Shown: positions 27,409-35,557, counted from the stretch's first letter. The stretch: DNA of 64,000 bases from Longispora albida DSM 44784 (GCF_000379825.1 NZ_KB903834.1:124189-188188); one strand, 5' to 3'. A program made the numbers and translations. The notes: generated by a model from the letters alone, not told the origin.

Positions 27409-29769
27409 ATGACGGAGCTGGCGGCTGCCACCACTGTGGACGATCTGAGTGCCGCGCTGCGTGCCTTCCGCGAGCAGGCCGGCGGCCCGTCCTTCGCGGA
27501 GATCGTCCGGCGGATCGGCCGGATCAGGGCCGATCGCGGCCTGCCGGCCGCCGAGCAGCAGCCGGGCCGGGTCACGGTGTACGACTGTTTCAAGCCTGGC
27601 CGCCGCCGGCTGGACGTCGAGCTGGTAGCCGACATCGTCCGGGCGCTCGGCGGCGACGAGGCCGGGGTCGGCCTGTGGCGGCAGGCGTGCCGGGTCGTGC
27701 TGGGCCGGGCTGCCGCCGGGAGCGTGGTCAGTGCGCTGCCGGGCCTGCCGGAACCGGAGCCGGTCTTCACCGGCCGGCAGTCCGAACTGGACGGTCTGCG
27801 CTCCGGGACCACCGTCATCACGGGTATGCCCGGGGCCGGCAAGACCCAGCTCGCGATCCGCGCGGCGCACGCGACCGGTCTGCCGGGGCTGTTCGTCAAC
27901 CTGCGGGGTTACGACCCGGTTCAGCCGCCGGCCCACCCTGCCGCCGTGCTCGCCGAGTTCCTGCGGCTGCTCGGGTTGCCGGGCCTGACGGTGCAGCGGA
28001 TGGATCTCGCCGCGCGGGCTGAGGCTTTCCGCGAGCGGTTACGCGGCGCGGTGCTGGTCCTCGACAACGCTTCCGATACCGAGCAGCTGGCGCACCTGCT
28101 GCCGGGTCCCGGCAATCTCGTCCTGGTCACCAGCCGTCGCGTCCTCGACGTGCCAGGCGCTGACCAGCTCGAACTCGGTGTGCTCTCCCCTGGCGACGGC
28201 CTGGTGATGCTCGCGGAGACGATCGGCCACGAGCCGATCGCCGCCGAGCCGGAGGCCGCGGCCCGGATCGTGAGCCTGTGCGGGGCGCTCCCGCTCGACC
28301 TGGCGCTGACCGGGGCCGGGATCGCCGGCCGCCCCGGCTGGTCGCTCGCCGACCACGTCAAGCGGCTGGAGTCCTTCCCGCGTGACGAGGCCGTGCGACC
28401 GGCGCTCGCCGCCTCCTGCCGCAACCTGAGTGCCGAGGCCAGGCGGGTGCTGCGGCTCCTGGCCCTGCATCCAGGACACGACATCACTGTGTACGCCGCG
28501 GCGGCGCTCACCATGCTCACCGGCCCGGTCATCACCGTCCTGCTCGGGCAGCTGAGCGCCGAGCATCTCCTGACGAGCAGCGGGCCGGGGCGCTACCAGT
28601 TCCACGACCTGATCCGGGCGCACGCCAGCCGCCTGGTCCACGAGGAGGAGCCGCACAGTCAGCAGCGCGCAGCCCTTACCCGGCTGCTCGACCACTGCCT
28701 GGCGATCGAGCCGGAGGACTTCGGGACCGAGCGGGCCAACCTGATCGCCGCGGCTGTGCACGCCGCCGACCACGGCTGGCCGGAGCACGTGACCGGCTTC
28801 TCCGCGAAGCTCGCCGCGTACCTGGACACGACGGCCGCCTACGCCGACGCCGAGCTGCTGCACAGCCGGGCGCTGGAGGCCGGTACGGAGTCCGGCCGGC
28901 CGGGTGCGGCTTCCGACCTGGGGCGGGTGTACGAGAAGCTGGGGCGGTTCGGCGAGGCGCGCCAGTACCAGGAAATGGCCCTGGCCTTGTCAGAGAAGGC
29001 CGGTGACCGGCTGGGGCAGGCCCGGGCCCTCGGCAATCTGGGCAACGTCCTGAGCCTTTCGGGGCAGTATCTGGAAGCGATCGGGCACTATCAGCGCTGC
29101 CTGGCCGTGGCCCGCGAGCTGGAACTGCACCGGATGGCAGCCATCGCGCTGGGCAACATCGGCAACGCGCTCGACTCGATCGGCCGGTGCGCCGAGGCGA
29201 TCACGCCGATCGAGGAGGCACTGGCCGTCGTCCGTGACCTGCCCGACCGGCAGTGGGAGGGCGTGCTGGTCGGCAATCTGGGCGTCGTGTACCAGCGGAT
29301 GGCCTCGTACGAGCACGCGGCCGGGCTCTGCACGGAGTCGCTGGCGATCGCCCGTGAGCACGGCTACCGGCGCGGCGAGGCGTGCATGCTCAACGTGCTC
29401 GGCATCACGTCCGCCCACAGTGGAGAGTTCGCGACGGCGCTCGACCAGCACACCGAGGCCCTCACCATCTGCCGCGAGATCGGCGCGCGCGACTACGAGG
29501 CCAACGCCCAGACCGACCGCGGCCGCACGTACCTCCTGGCCGGCCACCCGGCCGAAGCCCTCGCCGATCACCAGGCCGCCCTGGCCATCGCCCGCGAGAT
29601 CGGCGCCCGGCACCTCGAAACGCAGGCGCTCAACGGCTGCGGCGAGGCCACGCTCGCCCTCGGCGACCCGGCCACCGCCGCCCGGTACCACCGCGAGGCG
29701 CTGGCCTGCGGCATCGGCGACCAGATCGAGGACAGCCGGGCCCGGGCGGGCCTCGAAGCCGTCGGCTAG
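27409..29769 (+). CDS. STAND-type regulator: HTH, NB-ARC NTPase, TPR repeats
   Basis: A 786-residue signalling NTPase. The N-terminal 100 residues include a Xre-like helix-turn-helix (FAEIVRRIGRIRADRG and VELVADIVRALGG). The NB-ARC domain follows, with Walker A GMPGAGKTQ at about 141, Walker B VLVLDNAS and LVTSRR. From about residue 490 to the end lie TPR repeats (AIGHYQRCLAVARELEL, LGNIGNALDSIGRC, and so on). This is the AfsR/SARP architecture without the SARP activator domain. Its stop overlaps the convergent marR stop by four bases. Target and inducer are unknown. Confidence 0.88.
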   Translation: MTELAAATTVDDLSAALRAFREQAGGPSFAEIVRRIGRIRADRGLPAAEQQPGRVTVYDCFKPGRRRLDVELVADIVRALGGDEAGVGLWRQACRVVLGRAAAGSVVSALPGLPEPEPVFTGRQSELDGLRSGTTVITGMPGAGKTQLAIRAAHATGLPGLFVNLRGYDPVQPPAHPAAVLAEFLRLLGLPGLTVQRMDLAARAEAFRERLRGAVLVLDNASDTEQLAHLLPGPGNLVLVTSRRVLDVPGADQLELGVLSPGDGLVMLAETIGHEPIAAEPEAAARIVSLCGALPLDLALTGAGIAGRPGWSLADHVKRLESFPRDEAVRPALAASCRNLSAEARRVLRLLALHPGHDITVYAAAALTMLTGPVITVLLGQLSAEHLLTSSGPGRYQFHDLIRAHASRLVHEEEPHSQQRAALTRLLDHCLAIEPEDFGTERANLIAAAVHAADHGWPEHVTGFSAKLAAYLDTTAAYADAELLHSRALEAGTESGRPGAASDLGRVYEKLGRFGEARQYQEMALALSEKAGDRLGQARALGNLGNVLSLSGQYLEAIGHYQRCLAVARELELHRMAAIALGNIGNALDSIGRCAEAITPIEEALAVVRDLPDRQWEGVLVGNLGVVYQRMASYEHAAGLCTESLAIAREHGYRRGEACMLNVLGITSAHSGEFATALDQHTEALTICREIGARDYEANAQTDRGRTYLLAGHPAEALADHQAALAIAREIGARHLETQALNGCGEATLALGDPATAARYHREALACGIGDQIEDSRARAGLEAVG

Positions 29770-30248
29770 CCCTTCTGGAGCTGGCCGATCGAGTCCACGT
29801 ACTTGAGCATCAGCCGGGCGAAGTCGAGCCGGTCACGCTCGGACCACCCGGCGGTGATGTGCAGGAACGCCTTCTCCTGCTGCTCACGGAACCTGCCCAG
29901 CAGGCCGATGCCCTCCGGGCTGAGCCGCAGCACCGTCCGGCGGCCGTCCCGCTGCGACGCGGCCCTGGTCAGGTACCCGGCGGTGATGCAGTCGGAGACC
30001 ATCCGGCTGGAGACGGAAGGGTCGACGGCCAGCGCCTCCGCCACCGCCCCCACCGTGATCTCACCTTCCGGCTCAGCGGTCCCCTCCTCGACCACGGCGA
30101 GCACGAGCGTGCGGCTCATGTCCTTGTGGGAGATCGGGTTCTCGACGAGGTTGAGCACGCCGCGCCGCAGCTTCCGGAACGCGGGGCCGACCGCCCGCAG
30201 CAGCTCGGCCGCCTCTTCTTCCTCGTAACCGCTGTCCAGCTTCGCCAT
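29766..30248 (-). CDS. MarR-family regulator divergent from an NmrA-like gene
   Basis: A 160-residue MarR-type winged-helix protein. The HTH is ITVGAVAEALAVDPSVSSRMV and the wing is ASQRDGRRTVLRLSPEG. It diverges from the NmrA-like oxidoreductase gene, and the gap holds repeated ATGCATG sequences, so it is the likely local repressor. The 3' end shares the four bases CTAG with the stop of the convergent NB-ARC gene. Confidence 0.9.
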   Translation of the reverse strand: MAKLDSGYEEEEAAELLRAVGPAFRKLRRGVLNLVENPISHKDMSRTLVLAVVEEGTAEPEGEITVGAVAEALAVDPSVSSRMVSDCITAGYLTRAASQRDGRRTVLRLSPEGIGLLGRFREQQEKAFLHITAGWSERDRLDFARLMLKYVDSIGQLQKG

Positions 30249-30266
30249 GCAGCCAGGCTAGCAGAG

Positions 30267-30306
30267 ATGCATGTTGACATGAAGATGCATGCATGACAGC
30301 ATGCAT
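30267..30306. promoter_or_regulatory. MarR operator candidate: ATGCATG cluster
   Basis: ATGCATG occurs at 30267-30273, ATGCATGCATG at 30285-30295 and CATGCAT at 30300-30306. The last two form an inverted repeat. The cluster is AT-richer than its surroundings and centred between the marR and nmrA-like starts. Confidence 0.65.
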
Positions 30307-30343
30307 TTGTCATTCAGCACGTATATGACTCGAAGGACTACTG

Positions 30344-31189
30344 ATGACCATCACCCTCGTCACCGGCGCCCGCGGCAAGGTCGCCACCGCACTCGCCGCC
30401 CGCCTCCGGGAGGCCGGCCTCCCGGTCCGCGCCGCCAGCAAGGACCCGTCGGCCCTCGACCTGCCGTCCGATGTGGAGCGGGCCGAGCTCGACCTGACCA
30501 ACCCGGACACCTTCGCCGCAGCGCTCACCGGCGTCAGCCAGGTCTTCCTCTACCCCGAGCCCGACGGCATCCACGACTTCGTCAAGGCGGCGGAGGCCGC
30601 GAAGGTCGGGCACGTCGTGGTGCTCTCCTCGTCCACGGTGCTCGCCCCCGGCGCGGAGAACGACCCGCTCGCCAGGCCCAACGTGCTCGTCGAGCGGGCA
30701 CTGGAAGGCGCGGCCTTCACCACGACCCTGCTCCGCCCGGACGCCTTCGCCAGCAACGCCCTCGGCTGGGCGTACCAGATCAGCAACGGCATGCCGATCG
30801 ATCTGGCCTTCCCCGAGGCCGGCATCGCCCCGGTCCACCCGGAGGACCTCGCGGACATCGCCGCCGCCGCGCTGACCGGGCACCCGGTCGCCGGCCGGGC
30901 CGTCATGATCACTGGCCCCGAGTCGCTGACCTTCCGCGAGCAGATCGGCGTCATCGGCGGCCTGCTCGGCCGGGAGATCCCCGTGCGCGCGATCAGCCGC
31001 GCCGACGCCGAGGCTCAGCTCTCCCAGTGGGTACCGGCCCACGTCGCCACCGCTCTGCACGACCTGTGGGAACCCGCCGACGGCCGGGCCGCCGTGATCG
31101 GCGAGACCACGCTCAGCCTGCTCGGCCGCCCGGCCCGCACGTTCTCCGCGTGGGCGGCCGGCCACATCCAGCACTTCGGAGGAAACTGA
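30344..31189 (+). CDS. NAD(P)H-binding NmrA-like oxidoreductase
   Basis: A 281-residue Rossmann protein of the atypical SDR/NmrA group. The nucleotide loop is VTGARGKVATALAARL; there is no YxxxK catalytic pair where classical SDRs have it. Such proteins reduce quinones or aldehydes or act as redox sensors. It shares a short gap with a second MarR-like gene downstream (start three bases after the stop) and is probably controlled by the divergent MarR. Confidence 0.88.
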   Translation: MTITLVTGARGKVATALAARLREAGLPVRAASKDPSALDLPSDVERAELDLTNPDTFAAALTGVSQVFLYPEPDGIHDFVKAAEAAKVGHVVVLSSSTVLAPGAENDPLARPNVLVERALEGAAFTTTLLRPDAFASNALGWAYQISNGMPIDLAFPEAGIAPVHPEDLADIAAAALTGHPVAGRAVMITGPESLTFREQIGVIGGLLGREIPVRAISRADAEAQLSQWVPAHVATALHDLWEPADGRAAVIGETTLSLLGRPARTFSAWAAGHIQHFGGN

Positions 31190-31191
31190 CC

Positions 31192-31593
31192 ATGAAGCCG
31201 ATCGGCTACTGGCTCAACCGCACGGACCGCGCCATCACCACCGCGATGAACCAGGCCCTGACCAGCGCCGGGATCACCCGTACCGGCTGGCAGATCCTCA
31301 ACGTCGCAGGCCTGGCCGACTGCACCACCGACCACGTGCTCGACGTCCTCGCCGCCAACGCCGACCGCTACACCCTCCTCGGCACGATCGGCGACCTGCT
31401 CGCCGACGGGCTGCTCTACCGGCCCGGCCCGAACCTGCTGGCCCGCACGCCCAGCGGCGAGGACCTCTTCGCCCGCGCCGATGCCCTGATCGCCGGCTTC
31501 CGCGAACGCTCGCTGACCGGGATCAGCATCGAGGAGTACCAGACGGCCGTCAGAGTCCTCGAACGGATGACAGCCAACCTCGAAACGAGCTAG
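31192..31593 (+). CDS. MarR-like winged-helix protein
   Basis: A 133-residue small regulator-like protein: MKPIGYWLNRTDRAITTAMN, then a degenerate HTH (VLDVLAANADRYTLLGTIGDL) and a C-terminal helix (ISIEEYQTAVRVLERM). ATG 31192 follows GGAGGAAAC. It is co-transcribed with the NmrA-like gene. Its recognition helix is weaker than in the divergent MarR, so it may bind DNA poorly or form heterodimers. Its stop overlaps the next, convergent gene by four bases. Confidence 0.78.
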   Translation: MKPIGYWLNRTDRAITTAMNQALTSAGITRTGWQILNVAGLADCTTDHVLDVLAANADRYTLLGTIGDLLADGLLYRPGPNLLARTPSGEDLFARADALIAGFRERSLTGISIEEYQTAVRVLERMTANLETS

Positions 31594-32294
31594 GCGTTCA
31601 GCCCGACCGCGGCCATCCGGGCGGCGTGCCCGGCGGTCAGCCGCTTGAACAGCGCGCCGACCGCCTGCAGATCCTCGGTGCCCTCCATGACCAGAGCCGG
31701 GAGGGCGTCACGCTCGGCCGCGACCCGCTGGGCCTGCGACAGCGCCTCGCCCACGAGCCGCCGGGCCCACAGCGCGAGCCGGTTGGCCACCTTGGGGTCG
31801 GCCTCCACCGCCGCGCGGATCTCGCCGGCCACGAAGTCGGTGTACCGGTGGTCGTGCAGCACCTCGAGCACCAGGTCCCGGTCCGGCCCGTCGAGGAACG
31901 CCGCGACCTCCCGGTAGAAGTCATCGGCGATCGAGTCGCCCACGTACGCCTTGACCAGGCCCTCCAGCCAGTCCCTCGGCTCGGTCTGGTCGTGGTACCC
32001 GTCGATGGCCGCCATGAACGGCCGCATCGCCTCCGCCGGGTCGGCGCCCAGCTCGGCCAGCCGGTCGGCGAGCCGGCGGTAGTTGGCGATCTCCAGGCCC
32101 GCCATCTCCGACAGCGCTGCCCTGCGGGTCAGGTCGGGGGCCAGGCGGGCGTCCTCGGCCATCCGGTCGAAGGCGCTGAGCTCGCCGTACGCGAGCACAG
32201 CCAGGAGGTCTACGACTGCGGCAGAAGACTCGGGCACGTCACGCAGGCTACCGAATTCGCGGGTTCCAGCGGCCGTTTCGGTGAGATGGGCCAC
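31590..32294 (-). CDS. Ferritin-like diiron-fold protein (Rv3210c type)
   Basis: A 234-residue all-helical protein with ferritin-like spacing of acidic residues and histidines: YGELSAFDRMAEDA, EMAGLEIANYRRL and LEVLHDHRYTDFVAGEIRA. Relatives sit beside the rhlE-type helicase gene in mycobacteria (Rv3210c). The tRNA-hydroxylase-like fold is typical, but no substrate is established. The start is uncertain: GTG 32294 is my choice, and GTG codons further in are possible. It diverges from the DEAD-box gene. Confidence 0.78.
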   Translation of the reverse strand: MAHLTETAAGTREFGSLRDVPESSAAVVDLLAVLAYGELSAFDRMAEDARLAPDLTRRAALSEMAGLEIANYRRLADRLAELGADPAEAMRPFMAAIDGYHDQTEPRDWLEGLVKAYVGDSIADDFYREVAAFLDGPDRDLVLEVLHDHRYTDFVAGEIRAAVEADPKVANRLALWARRLVGEALSQAQRVAAERDALPALVMEGTEDLQAVGALFKRLTAGHAARMAAVGLNA

Positions 32295-32564
32295 CCCCCG
32301 GGCCCCCGGTTCCGTTGTCGGATACCTCACGTGAGGGCGCGAACACGGCGTGCCGCTGGCCGAACCGGTAGGATGGCTGCTAATAGCGGGTGTCCCCTGA
32401 CCGGGCACGCCCGCACCACACAGCCACAGGAAGCGCCGCGGCGCGCAGGCCCGTGACCCCGCACCGGTAGGAAAACCGGCTCCACAGCGGGGGCTCGCGA
32501 GCGGCCAGCGTCACGTCGCGACACGTATCCAGCGCTTCTGGGGCCACAGGAGAGGGACACCACA
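32295..32564 (+). promoter_or_regulatory. Leader region of the DEAD-box helicase gene
   Basis: A gene-free stretch of 270 bases. TAGGAT at 32369-32374 is a possible -10 box, without a convincing -35. The frame of the helicase has a stop at 32454 and no ATG, GTG or TTG before 32757. AGGAGAGGG at 32548-32556 is a strong ribosome site placed eight bases before CTG 32565. If the promoter is right, the 5' leader is nearly 190 bases, which is common for cold-inducible helicase genes. Confidence 0.5.
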
Positions 32565-34436
32565 CTGCTTCCCGCACAGCACGACGCAGAAACGACAACT
32601 GAGGACATCACCCCCCGCGCGGTCGACGCACAGGCGCCGACCTTCGCTGAACTGGGCGTCCGCCCGGAGACCGTCGAGGCACTGGCCTCGGTCGGCATCA
32701 CCCGGGCGTTCGCGATCCAGGAGTACGCCCTGCCCATCGCCCTGCGCGGCGTCGACGTGATCGGGCAGGCCCCCACCGGTACCGGTAAGACCCTCGGCTT
32801 CGGCATCCCGATCCTGGAGCGCACCGACGCGCCCGGCGAGGGCGCCAGCGGCAAGCCGCAGGCCCTGATCGTCGTCCCGACCCGCGAGCTGAACGTCCAG
32901 GTCGCGCGGGACCTCGGCAACGCAGGCAAGCTCCGGGGCATCCGGGTGCTCGCCGTCTACGGCGGCGTGGCCTACGAGCCGCAGGTCGAGACGCTCACCA
33001 AGGGCGTCGACATCGTGGTCGGCACGCCCGGCCGCCTGCTCGACCTGGCCAAGCAGAAGAAGCTCGACCTGTCGGAGGTCCGCACGCTCGTCCTCGACGA
33101 GGCCGACCGGATGCTCGACCTGGGCTTCCTCGAAGACGTGATCCGGATTCTCGCGATGCTGCCGGCGCAGCGCCAGACGATGCTGTTCTCGGCGACCATG
33201 CCGGACCCGATCGTGGCGCTGAGCCGCCGGTTCCTGACGAACCCGGTGACCATCCACGCCGGGCACGACTCTCAGGACAGCGCGCCGAACCCGCTGACCA
33301 AGCAGTTCGTCTACCGCACCCACCCGATGAACAAGGCCGAGGTGGTCTCGCGGATCCTGCAGGCCAAGGACCGCGGCCTGACCATGATCTTCTGCCGGAC
33401 GAAGCGCGCCACGCAGAACCTCGCCGACGACCTGGACTTCCGGGGCTTCGCCGCTGGTTCCGTGCACGGTGACCTGGGCCAGGCCGCCCGGGAGCGCGCG
33501 CTGCGCGCGTTCCGGACCGGCAAGGTCGACGTGCTGGTCGCCACCGACGTCGCCGCCCGCGGCATCGACGTCAGCGGCGTCACCCACGTGATCAACTACG
33601 ACTGCCCCGAGGAGCAGGAGACCTACGTGCACCGGATCGGCCGGACGGGCCGGGCCGGCGCGACCGGTGTCGCGGTCACGTTCGTCGACTGGGAGGACAT
33701 GCCCCGCTGGGGCCTGATCGCCAAGAACCTGCACCTCGACAAGCCCAACCAGATCGACCCGCCGGAGACGTACCACACCTCCGCGCACCTGTTCTCCGAC
33801 CTCGAGATCCCCGAGGGCATCACCGGCACCCTGCCCTCCGCCCAGCGGACCAGGGCCGGCCTCGCCGCCGAGGAGGTCGAGGACATCGAGGGTGGCAAGG
33901 AGAAGTCCCGCCGCCCGCGCCGTGGCGCCAAGGACAAGCCGGCCGCCGAGGTTGCCGCTGACCGTCCGCCGCGCCAGCGCCGCCGCTCCCGCCGGGTCGG
34001 AGACGAAGACCTTTCCCCGGTACCGGCGGAGCAGCCTGCCGCCGGCACCACCGAGCCCGAGGTGGCCCCCGAGCCCCGCAAGGCCCGGACCCGCACCCGG
34101 ACGGTGAAGGTCTCCGAGGCCGAAGCCGTGATCGCCGAGGCGGAAGCCGTGGTGGCCGAGGCCGAGGCCGCCGTCGTGGCTGCCGAGGAGGTCGTGACGG
34201 AGCCGGTGGCCCGCAAGCCCCGTACCCGCACGGTGAAGGCCCCCGAGGCGCCGGCCACAGTGGACAAGCCGGCTCCCGTCGTGCTCGCGCCGGCCCAGCC
34301 GGGTACGTCGGGCGTGTCGATGCCGCTGTTCATGGCCCCGGTCTTCCAGGCGCCGCAGTTCACGTCCGCCGACACCGCAGACGAGTACTACGACGACGAA
34401 CCGGAGCCCGAGGCCAAGCCCCGCCGCCGCAAGTAG
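32565..34436 (+). CDS. rhlE: DEAD-box ATP-dependent RNA helicase, probable CTG start
   Basis: An RNA helicase of about 623 residues. The Q motif (FAELGVRPETVEAL and FAIQEYALPIA), Walker A APTGTGKT, PTRELNVQ, DEAD in VLDEADRMLDLGF, SAT and HRIGRTGRAG are all present. A basic, low-complexity tail from about residue 440 (KSRRPRRGAKDK, repeats of EAEAVVAEAEA) probably binds RNA. The Q motif requires a start upstream of the first GTG (32757). The only candidate with a ribosome site is CTG 32565. The symbol follows its synteny with Rv3211. Confidence 0.88.
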   Translation: MLPAQHDAETTTEDITPRAVDAQAPTFAELGVRPETVEALASVGITRAFAIQEYALPIALRGVDVIGQAPTGTGKTLGFGIPILERTDAPGEGASGKPQALIVVPTRELNVQVARDLGNAGKLRGIRVLAVYGGVAYEPQVETLTKGVDIVVGTPGRLLDLAKQKKLDLSEVRTLVLDEADRMLDLGFLEDVIRILAMLPAQRQTMLFSATMPDPIVALSRRFLTNPVTIHAGHDSQDSAPNPLTKQFVYRTHPMNKAEVVSRILQAKDRGLTMIFCRTKRATQNLADDLDFRGFAAGSVHGDLGQAARERALRAFRTGKVDVLVATDVAARGIDVSGVTHVINYDCPEEQETYVHRIGRTGRAGATGVAVTFVDWEDMPRWGLIAKNLHLDKPNQIDPPETYHTSAHLFSDLEIPEGITGTLPSAQRTRAGLAAEEVEDIEGGKEKSRRPRRGAKDKPAAEVAADRPPRQRRRSRRVGDEDLSPVPAEQPAAGTTEPEVAPEPRKARTRTRTVKVSEAEAVIAEAEAVVAEAEAAVVAAEEVVTEPVARKPRTRTVKAPEAPATVDKPAPVVLAPAQPGTSGVSMPLFMAPVFQAPQFTSADTADEYYDDEPEPEAKPRRRK

Positions 34437-34562
34437 TGCCGACCCGCTGAGAACGAATCTGGACTGCGCATCCGGGGCTCCCACGTACAACACCGGTACG
34501 AGGGAGCCCCGGATGCTTGCCAGATCCGCCCTCAGCGGGCCACCTCAGGTCAGATCAAGAAC
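34437..34562 (+). repeat. Family 1 hairpin element, copy 2 (filled)
   Basis: Starts directly after the helicase TAG stop with TGCCGACCCGCTGAG. The outer stem CCCGCTGAG/CTCAGCGGG encloses ATCTGG/CCAGAT, the internal loop ACTGC/TTG, a 21-base inner stem (34468-34488 with 34496-34516, one A-A mismatch) and loop AACACCG. The tail CCACCTCAGGTCAGATCAAGAAC ends the element and matches the empty copy at 27309-27335 exactly. Confidence 0.88.
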
Positions 34563-34592
34563 AGAACGAGCTGGCTGTGTATGGTCAGGGGC

Positions 34593-34892
34593 GTGAGTGA
34601 TCCGGACCAGTACTGGCGGCGGCCCGCTCCCGGTGAGCCCGAGCCGCCGGCCGTGCTGCCCGCGCCGCCAGCCGCCTACGCCGGCCCGCCCAGGTCAGCG
34701 CCCCCGCCGCCCGGCTGGCGCCCGCCGATCGTCCTCGAGATACCACCACCCCGGCAGATGCCGGCCCAGGACCACCCGGCCCTGGACTCCGAGGAGAAGT
34801 CCGCCCGCACGATCACCTACGGCGTAGCCCTGATCGCCGGCTCCATCTTCATCCTCATGACGATGGTCCTCTGCGCCCGCGCAGTACTGTAA
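34593..34892 (+). CDS. Small proline-rich single-pass membrane protein
   Basis: A 99-residue protein from GTG 34593. About 50 residues are rich in Pro and Ala (PPAVLPAPPAAYAGPPRSAP), and one C-terminal membrane helix follows (ITYGVALIAGSIFILMTMVL). No domain is recognised. It is bracketed by a filled family 1 element (plus orientation) upstream and an empty one (minus orientation) downstream. Confidence 0.65.
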   Translation: MSDPDQYWRRPAPGEPEPPAVLPAPPAAYAGPPRSAPPPPGWRPPIVLEIPPPRQMPAQDHPALDSEEKSARTITYGVALIAGSIFILMTMVLCARAVL

Positions 34893-34921
34893 ACCGCTCT
34901 TGACCTGCCCTTCGCCCTTGA

Positions 34922-34959
34922 ACTTGAACTTGATCTAAGGCGAGGTGGCCCGGCACAAC
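34922..34959 (-). repeat. Family 1 element, hairpin-less (empty) form 2
   Basis: On the minus strand, directly after the TAG stop of the DUF2231 gene: GTTGTGCCGGGCCACCTCG, then CCTTAGATCAAGTTCAAG. It shares the TGCCGGGCCACCTC junction with the empty copy after purC and lacks the hairpin. The tail continues as imperfect AAGTTC/AAGGGC repeats toward 34900. Confidence 0.78.
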
Positions 34960-35460
34960 CTACCCCCAGACCATGCGGGAGCCTGTGTCCCCTGTCTTGT
35001 AGGCGTACCAGAGGCTGAGGCCAGCGCCCACCAGCACCAGCACACCAAAAACGATCATGATGACCAGCCGCCCGCGTGCCGCAGGCGCCTCCGCCGCACC
35101 CTCCGCCGCCTGGGCCTTCACCCGGCGGCTGGCGGCGTCGAGCGCGACGAAGAACAGCGCGACCAGCGCCAGGCCGCAGACGGCCCAGAGCAGCTTCTCG
35201 CCGTGGTCCTGGTGTGCCTTGACCGCGTCGGTGAGCTCGGCGGGGAACTTCTTGTCCCGTAGCTTCTTCCCGCTCTCCTTCGCGAAGAAGGCAGCGCCCG
35301 GCGCGACGATCGCCAGCGTGACCACGATCCAGTTCAGCCGGGAGCGCAGGAAGGGCAGCACCACGAAGGCGATGGCCAGGATGGCGAACAGTGGCACGAA
35401 GACGACCGCAGCGTGTACCAGCAGCGGGTGGGCTGGCAGGCCGTTCAGCTCATCGAACAT
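34960..35460 (-). CDS. DUF2231 four-helix membrane protein
   Basis: A 166-residue membrane protein with the family mark GLPAHPLLVHAAVVFVPLF, four membrane helices and a short charged loop after helix 3 (SRRVKAQAAEG). DUF2231 proteins often sit with redox or haem genes; here the neighbours are Fur and catalase, transcribed away. ATG 35460 is the likely start. Function unknown. Confidence 0.85.
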   Translation of the reverse strand: MFDELNGLPAHPLLVHAAVVFVPLFAILAIAFVVLPFLRSRLNWIVVTLAIVAPGAAFFAKESGKKLRDKKFPAELTDAVKAHQDHGEKLLWAVCGLALVALFFVALDAASRRVKAQAAEGAAEAPAARGRLVIMIVFGVLVLVGAGLSLWYAYKTGDTGSRMVWG

Positions 35461-35521
35461 CTTGCCAGTGTCGGCCGTCGGGGCACCGGTGAGCAATGGC
35501 CCACACCGGCCCGGGCTAAAG

Positions 35522-35550
35522 TTGACTCGTTCCAGAAAAAGTGGTTACCT
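35522..35550 (+). promoter_or_regulatory. Promoter candidate of the Fur-type gene
   Basis: TTGACT at 35522-35527 and TTACCT at 35545-35550 are 17 bases apart. The second box lies only eight bases before the ATG, so the transcript would be nearly leaderless, as reported for furA genes in other actinomycetes. Confidence 0.45.
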
Positions 35551-35557
35551 GGCAGTC

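Noticed and set aside
32511-34493. A 660-codon minus-strand open frame
   Set aside because: It is antisense to the DEAD-box helicase, whose motifs are unambiguous; the frame is open because of high third-position GC.
34437-34562. Family 1 as an integron attC site
   Set aside because: The length and imperfect palindrome are suggestive, but the GTTRRRY/RYYYAAC core sites are missing and no integrase is nearby.
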